Positions 59,396-64,000 of a DNA stretch of 64,000 bases are shown one piece after another. A program made the position numbers and the translations under genes. Each line of letters starts with the position of its first letter. Positions within the stretch are counted from its first letter, which is position 1. Source of the DNA: Monoglobus sp964442605 (GTDB taxonomy: Bacteria; Bacillota; Clostridia; Monoglobales; Monoglobaceae); the NCBI GenBank assembly GCA_964442605.1, contig CAYTZR010000004.1:1-64000 (forward strand), written 5' to 3'. A model generated the notes under the pieces. That model saw only the letters and a list, made by a program, of their open reading frames with translations, had not been told where the DNA came from and did no database searches.

Positions 59396-60430
59396 CTAAT
59401 CCAAGAAGTAAATATATACGTTGCGTCTGCCGAACTGCTGGCACTCGCTCTTTGACCAGTAGAAGAGGTCAACCCTATTGCCTTTGATTGCGCCGCCGCA
59501 GTCACCCGCGATTGCGTAACCGTAAACATACTGTCCGTCGCATGACTCAATATACATTCTTGTTCCGTAAGGTATAACCGTGGGGTCAACCGCGATAACG
59601 CCATAGCCCATCTGCATACCTGTTGATGTAACACCTGCCCACGGTCCGTTGTCCTCCGCCGACGAATCATACGCTGTCGCCTGGAACACGCTGACTTTTG
59701 AGTAGTTAGTCGGCTTTGATGCCGGAATTTTGCCGACTTCAAATTCCTCCTGCGGTGAGTATTCAATAATCTCATCTACAGGCTCCGCAAGTACATACTC
59801 GCTTGATCTCTCTCTTGAAACCTCAGCGCCGTCGTTGTAGTAGACCTTATAGGTAATTTCCTTAACACCCTCAACGCCGTTTTGTGTAACAACTCTTTCT
59901 CCGGGAGCCAGAGATGTATTTTCAACCTCTATTGTATTATACGGTATATCCTCACTTACCACAACTACCTGATTATAATCCTGTGTTATGATGATTTCAT
60001 CTCCCGCTTCAACAGCGTCTGTCATTCTGGGAGTGACCTCATCCTCCGCCGCCTCGATGCCGACATCAGCTAAAATGTCCGAAACCAGCTTTTTGGTTGT
60101 GTTGTACTGAGTAGTTACACCGTTAAATGTAATGTTTACGGGCATCGCTCTGTATATTTCAATAACAGAGTCCTTTGTAACCCTTTCGTTTAATGCCAAA
60201 TTTGTTTCATCGCCCTCGTTAAGAACTATGCCTTGACCTTCAAGAACAGCCTCAACACTGGCGCCGTTTGTCTTAACAGTTATTGGAGTATTTTCCGAGT
60301 CGCAAATCGTAACAGTACTCGGAGTTGCGTATGCAAAGCCGCATCCGGTTGCCACAATGGCGGAAGAAAGCGCTATCGCAATACCTTTTTGGGCTGATAA
60401 GTTAATTTTTCTCATCAGTCTTGTAAACAT
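59396..60430 (-). CDS. Secreted DUF348/G5/3D-domain protein (YabE/Rpf-like)
   Basis: This 344-residue exported protein has an N-terminal hydrophobic signal. Two DUF348 modules follow (TICDSENTPITVKTNGASVEAVL and NITFNGVTTQYNTTKKLVSDIL-like), then a G5 domain (EDIPYNTIEV, GVEGVKEITYKVYYNDG), and a C-terminal 3D domain with the conserved aspartates (TAYDSS, AVDPTVIPYGTRMYIE, GDCGGAIKGNRVDLFY). The layout matches YabE and resuscitation-promoting-factor-like peptidoglycan glycosidases. It is probably a cell-wall lytic transglycosylase. The ATG at 60430 follows GAGGTGATTTG. Confidence 0.9.
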   Translation of the reverse strand: MFTRLMRKINLSAQKGIAIALSSAIVATGCGFAYATPSTVTICDSENTPITVKTNGASVEAVLEGQGIVLNEGDETNLALNERVTKDSVIEIYRAMPVNITFNGVTTQYNTTKKLVSDILADVGIEAAEDEVTPRMTDAVEAGDEIIITQDYNQVVVVSEDIPYNTIEVENTSLAPGERVVTQNGVEGVKEITYKVYYNDGAEVSRERSSEYVLAEPVDEIIEYSPQEEFEVGKIPASKPTNYSKVSVFQATAYDSSAEDNGPWAGVTSTGMQMGYGVIAVDPTVIPYGTRMYIESCDGQYVYGYAIAGDCGGAIKGNRVDLFYWSKSECQQFGRRNVYIYFLD

Positions 60431-60492
60431 CAAATCACCTCGAAATATTTTTTTGACTGAAAAAATCAGTCTGCCTCTCTGTTACGCGTGTT

Positions 60493-60521
60493 ATTATATA
60501 ATCTTTCCAAAAATCAGTCAA
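60493..60521 (-). promoter_or_regulatory. Promoter of the G5/3D protein gene
   Basis: On the minus strand TTGACT (60516-60521), a 17-bp spacer and TATAAT (60493-60498) are present. The leader of about 55 bases carries a small hairpin GACTGA/TCAGTC (60455-60460 and 60466-60471) just before the ribosome site. Confidence 0.85.
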
Positions 60522-60983
60522 ACTGCCGAAAATGCCTCACCGCCTTTAAAATCGCCTCAATCATAATATCGGCGCAAAATAAATACTTTTCTCTTTATTT
60601 TAAATGTTTTCTTCATTTTTCTCTTATTTTTAAAAAATTTTTTCGCGCCAAAAACAAATTTGGTTATTGTGCTCAAACCGTTTTTCTGCTATACTTATTT
60701 TATGGCATTATATCATGATTTTTGTGCGAAAAAACTTATTTTTTGCCTTGTAACAAAAATGTAATATAAATGTAACATTAATAAAACAAAGTCTGAAAAA
60801 CGGCTGTAATGCCCGAATTTACGTTGTTTCTAATTTGTTACATTTATGAAATACACATTGTTTTTGTTAAATTTGCATAAATTTTTTTAAAATTCTTGGT
60901 AATCTTTCAAAATATGAATTTTTTATGAACAAAAACAAGTGATTATGAATAAATTATTAATTCAAATTAAGGATATAAGTATT
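60522..60983. other. AT-rich intergenic region
   Basis: No gene is visible between the divergent G5/3D gene and the methyltransferase. It contains several TGTAACA/TGTTACA words (60750-60845) that can pair with each other, and AT-rich runs that could hold promoters. No c-di-AMP riboswitch, though expected upstream of such cell-wall genes, was recognised. Confidence 0.35.
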
Positions 60984-61751
60984 ATGAACCGTAAATTTAT
61001 CAAACAAAATGAAAGAATTGACGATTTGAATTTAAACAATTTAAGACTCATACAAAATCCAAATCAGTTCTGCTTTGGGGTGGATGCCGTGCTTTTGGCT
61101 GACTTTGCCGCAAAGGGCATAAAAAAAGACGCCGAAGTAATGGATATGTGCTCCGGAAACGGCGTAATCGCGATATTGCTTACTCATAAGTCGAGTGCAA
61201 GACACATTGTAGGGCTGGAAATTCAAGAAGCGGCGGCTGAGATGGCGGCTCGTTCCGTAAAGCTGAATAACCTTGAGGACAAGATTGAAATAGTATGCGG
61301 TGACCTGAAGGAGGCAGCGGATAAGTTTGGAAAAAGCGTTTTTAACAATATAGTGTGTAATCCGCCCTACAAAGAGTACGGCGGCGGTCTTATAAACGAA
61401 AACAAAGCCTCCGCAATAGCGAGGCATGAGATTATGTGCAGCGCGGAGGATGTTATTGCCTCGGCTGAACACCTGCTGACTCCTGGAGGCAAGCTTGCCA
61501 TGATACACAGACCCGAGAGACTTGTTGATTTAATCATATTAATGAAGAAACACAAAATTGAACCGAAGCGTCTGCGCTTCGTACATCCGTCATATCAAAA
61601 GACGGCTTCTATGATATTAATAGAAGGAAGCTACTGCGGCAGACCCAAGCTTTTGCTTGAACCGCCTCTTTATATTTATGAACCGGGAAGTACCGACTAT
61701 ACCGACGAAATCAACGCAATCTATGAACGCGAAGGAGATAACCATGAGTAA
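60984..61751 (+). CDS. TrmN6-like tRNA adenine-N6 methyltransferase
   Basis: This 255-residue SAM-dependent methyltransferase of the TrmN6/YfiC family is proposed to methylate A37 of tRNA-Val. Motifs are FGVDAVLLADFA, the SAM loop VMDMCSGNGVIAILL and the N6-adenine catalytic VCNPPYKEYG. The C terminus adds a small extra domain with RPKLLLEPPLYIY. The ATG at 60984 follows AAGGATA. It overlaps rsmI by 8 bp. Confidence 0.85.
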   Translation: MNRKFIKQNERIDDLNLNNLRLIQNPNQFCFGVDAVLLADFAAKGIKKDAEVMDMCSGNGVIAILLTHKSSARHIVGLEIQEAAAEMAARSVKLNNLEDKIEIVCGDLKEAADKFGKSVFNNIVCNPPYKEYGGGLINENKASAIARHEIMCSAEDVIASAEHLLTPGGKLAMIHRPERLVDLIILMKKHKIEPKRLRFVHPSYQKTASMILIEGSYCGRPKLLLEPPLYIYEPGSTDYTDEINAIYEREGDNHE

Positions 61752-62640
61752 TACGGATGTGAACCCGAATACAAACCAAGCGGAAAGCCCCGCAGGGAAG
61801 CTTTATCTCTGTCCCACACCAATCGGGAATTTGGGCGATATAACGGAAAGAACCGTTGAAACCCTGAAAAACGCGGATTTAATCGCCGCGGAGGATACAC
61901 GGGTAAGCATGAAGCTGCTTAATCACCTTGAGATAAAAAAGCCTATTACAAGCTATTATGAGCACAATAAAAAGGAAAAGGGCGGATACCTGATAGAGAA
62001 GCTTCTTGGCGGTGCGCGTGTTGCTCTTGTGACCGATGCCGGAATGCCCGGGATTTCCGATCCGGGCGAGGATTTGGTGAAGCTGTGTATTGAAAATCAA
62101 ATCCCTGTTGAGGCTTTGCCGGGAGCCTGCGCCTTTGCCACAGCGCTTATCGCATCGGGTCTGCCGACCGGACGTTTCACCTTTGAGGGGTTTTTGTCCG
62201 TAAACAAAAAAAGCCGACGCGAGCATCTTTCCGCGCTGAAAGACGAGCAGCGCACCATGATATTTTACGAGGCTCCGCATAAATTGATTTACACTCTAAA
62301 CGATATGGCTGCTATTTTCGGCGGCAGCAGGAAAATCGTACTTGCCAGAGAACTGACAAAAAGATATGAGGAATATATACGCACCACGTTGAGCGGTGCA
62401 ATCGAACACTTTTCTCAAAATTCTCCGAAAGGTGAGTTTGTGTTGATTTTACATGGTTCAGACGGCGGAAGATGCGAAAAAGAAAATGTTACGTCAGATA
62501 TAACAGCTCTGATTTCAAGCTGCATCAGCGAGGGAATAAAAGGGAAATCAATAGCAAAAATTGCCTCCAAAAGCTTTGGCATATCCAAAAATGAGGCATA
62601 TGATCTGTACTTGAAAATAAACGAGGGGAACAAGAGTTAA
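61744..62640 (+). CDS. rsmI: 16S rRNA (cytidine1402-2'-O)-methyltransferase
   Basis: This 298-residue SPOUT-unrelated (tetrapyrrole methylase fold) enzyme 2'-O-methylates C1402. Motifs are LYLCPTPIGNLGDIT, AAEDTRVS, VTDAGMPGISDPG, and EALPGACAFATALIASGLPT. It begins with GAAGGAGATAACC before ATG 61744, inside the trmN6-like gene. RsmH, which methylates the base of the same nucleotide, is in the dcw cluster of this window. Confidence 0.95.
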   Translation: MSNTDVNPNTNQAESPAGKLYLCPTPIGNLGDITERTVETLKNADLIAAEDTRVSMKLLNHLEIKKPITSYYEHNKKEKGGYLIEKLLGGARVALVTDAGMPGISDPGEDLVKLCIENQIPVEALPGACAFATALIASGLPTGRFTFEGFLSVNKKSRREHLSALKDEQRTMIFYEAPHKLIYTLNDMAAIFGGSRKIVLARELTKRYEEYIRTTLSGAIEHFSQNSPKGEFVLILHGSDGGRCEKENVTSDITALISSCISEGIKGKSIAKIASKSFGISKNEAYDLYLKINEGNKS

Positions 62641-62704
62641 TTATTTTTATCTTTCTCATAATAACTTCCTCTTTGCTATTTAACTGTTTTCCCAAAGCTT
62701 GCGC

Positions 62705-62740
62705 ACCCGCCGAGAGGTTTATTCTCCCGGCGGGTATGTT
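62705..62740 (+). terminator. Terminator after rsmI
   Basis: ACCCGCCG (62705-62712) pairs with CGGCGGGT (62728-62735), with GAG/CTC inside, then ATGTTTT. It is followed by AT-rich sequence to the end of the convergent stalk protein. Confidence 0.8.
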
Positions 62741-62835
62741 TTAATTGGGAAGATTATTTATTTTTAAATTCACCTATATTATTAACACTTTTCAAATTTT
62801 TGTCACCAAATATTTTTGCTCCGGTTAACATAAAT

Positions 62836-64000
62836 CTAATCCCCGTAAATTTCCTTATACCAATCTTGCTGCCAGTCCTCTATGCCTACTCCTTCACCAA
62901 AGTCCATTGGCAACGTCGGTTTATCTATTACAACCCTGTTCAGATTCTCTATATATTCCACATCTGCTCCGAAAGATTCTGAAATCGCCCTCAAAGGTAC
63001 CATAGTTCTATCTCCTACAATTTGGGGTGCAACGTCAAGAGTTATTATTTCTGTTCCGTTTCCCATCTCAGTATTATCAATTTGCATTACAACCGTTCTT
63101 TCATCATTTGTCGCTGTTATAACTCCGTCTCCCTCATCGTATGTAACTTCCGCGCCGAGTGATTCAAATATCGCCCTTACAGGCACCAATAATCTTCCAT
63201 TTTCTTCTATAGGTTCTTGATCAAACTTAAGCTGTTCTCCTTGACAAAATACTGCTACGCTTTCCTGTTCAAACTTTCCGTCAACTATGTATGGATCGGC
63301 TTCCGTTCCGCTACCGGATAATATTTGGTAATTGCTTTCATTCAAATAAAATGCAGGACGTATACCGTATGCATATGCAGGCATGAAAGAAGAATAACCA
63401 ACATCACCATATACAAATGTAATATCTGAACCGCTCTGTGTGCGTAGACAATAACGATATTTGAGTTCTTCACCAAACCCACCATCATAATTATTTATTT
63501 CTTCAGCAGCAATCTCAGTTGGGTATGCAGCAACTGTACCAAAGTTAGTCCATAGCTTGTAGATTTGTCTGACATCAAGCAAAAAAATTGTATCACTTAG
63601 TCTATACATAGCTCCTTCAATATGGCTTAAGTGTTCTACGTCAGAATAAAAAGCACTACGTCCTCCTGTGCGACCATCACTGTAATAAAATTCGTTAGTC
63701 TGGAAAACATGATTTACCCCATTAGTTGCAAGTTCCTTATTCAAGTTTGATAATATCTGCCACTGCGAAACACTTTTTAGAACACCTATTTCGCTATCAG
63801 AAAAGTTTTGGGAGGATATAAAACCATCTTCATCGTGATAACCCAATTCAGATCCATTTTTCCCTGCTGCTTTAACAGGTGCAAATCCACTAGGCCATAA
63901 TATATTGCCGCCTGTTTCTTTCGAATTAAGCCACGTTCTTATATTTGACTCCTCCCAAAAGCCATAACCATATTCATCACGAGGAGAATTATCTAACCTC
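62836..64000 (-). CDS. C-terminal part of a secreted DUF6273-like/stalk-domain protein (5' end outside window)
   Basis: The minus-strand frame is open from the right edge of the window to a stop at 62836, at least 387 residues. The upstream part has WEESNIRTWLNS and, later, a YGIRPAFYLNES segment, the pattern seen around DUF6273 domains of exported Clostridia proteins. The C-terminal 120 residues are a stalk domain (LLVPVRAIFESLGAEV and TMVPLRAISESFGADV). Any signal peptide would be encoded beyond the window. The TTG at 63846 is in frame but has no special reason to be the start. Confidence 0.8.
   Translation of the reverse strand, partial: RLDNSPRDEYGYGFWEESNIRTWLNSKETGGNILWPSGFAPVKAAGKNGSELGYHDEDGFISSQNFSDSEIGVLKSVSQWQILSNLNKELATNGVNHVFQTNEFYYSDGRTGGRSAFYSDVEHLSHIEGAMYRLSDTIFLLDVRQIYKLWTNFGTVAAYPTEIAAEEINNYDGGFGEELKYRYCLRTQSGSDITFVYGDVGYSSFMPAYAYGIRPAFYLNESNYQILSGSGTEADPYIVDGKFEQESVAVFCQGEQLKFDQEPIEENGRLLVPVRAIFESLGAEVTYDEGDGVITATNDERTVVMQIDNTEMGNGTEIITLDVAPQIVGDRTMVPLRAISESFGADVEYIENLNRVVIDKPTLPMDFGEGVGIEDWQQDWYKEIYGD

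Noticed and set aside
60434..60940. Possible c-di-AMP riboswitch upstream of the G5/3D cell-wall gene
   Set aside because: The promoter lies too close to the start codon to leave room, and none of the conserved aptamer elements was recognised.
1..64000. tRNA or rRNA genes
   Set aside because: No cloverleaf-like or conserved rRNA segment was recognised in the gaps; the scan was by eye and short tRNAs could be missed, so a covariance search would be decisive.

Overview
The window looks like a chromosomal segment of an anaerobic, low-to-moderate GC Clostridia-type Firmicute, probably a gut or sludge lineage. The evidence is consensus sigma-A promoters, strong GGAGG ribosome sites, a T-box leader, HPr with the Ser46 regulatory site, spore maturation genes spmA/spmB, a meso-DAP type MurE, a SpoVD-like PBP with PASTA domains, and several 'stalk' (copper amine oxidase N-terminal-like) secreted proteins. 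No rRNA, tRNA, CRISPR array, transposase or integrase was recognised.

Layout. 1-3735: a stalk-domain protein and a polar amino-acid ABC transporter (binding protein, permease, ATPase). They sit between two copies of a ~146 bp repeat, and the first two genes have near-identical duplicated promoters/leaders. 3736-9053 (minus): a five-gene split glutamate synthase (GATase, FMN/Fe-S synthase, ferredoxin, FAD-NADH oxidoreductase, GXGXG subunit) behind a consensus promoter with an immediate terminator hairpin. 9168-16660: the pyr operon pyrR-B-C-F-K-D, a stalk-protein gene, pyrE and radC. 16659-20706 (minus): YeiH-type exporter, MATE transporter, FHA protein and PP2C phosphatase. 20733-22825 (minus): thrS with a T-box leader. 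22852-28677 (minus): fruR-fruK-fruA-ptsH-ptsI, a complete fructose PTS with its general components, with a helically phased repeat array at the promoter.

28973-34689 (plus) is the outstanding accessory region: six genes resembling a podophage head/neck module (scaffold-like protein, N4-gp56-type major capsid protein, small protein, adaptor-like, beta-propeller nozzle-like, ejection-protein-like). There is no terminase, portal, integrase, tail fibre or lysis gene, and both flanks are housekeeping genes. It is either a neatly trimmed prophage remnant or a domesticated particle.

34730-36342: a cyclophilin lipoprotein and a sirtuin. 36412-50720 (minus): the division/cell-wall cluster mraZ-rsmH-ftsL-pbp-murE-murF-mraY-ftsW-murG-murA-ftsQ, with MraZ boxes at the promoter. 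It is unusual for low-complexity extensions on FtsL, FtsW and FtsQ and for lacking murD, murC, ftsA and ftsZ here. 51009-53580: spmA, spmB and a sodium:neurotransmitter-type symporter. 53729-57495: gltX and a methionyl-tRNA-synthetase-like gene. 57591-60521 (minus): aminotransferase/Lrp pair and a G5/3D cell-wall protein. 60984-62640: trmN6-like and rsmI. 62836-64000 (minus): the 3' part of a large secreted DUF6273-like/stalk protein running off the window.

A recurring feature not explained by the genes is short tandem duplications (8-34 bp units) that lie in, or begin at, stop codons across many operons. Coordinates of several coding starts were moved inward from the longest open frame to the codon with a properly spaced Shine-Dalgarno sequence.
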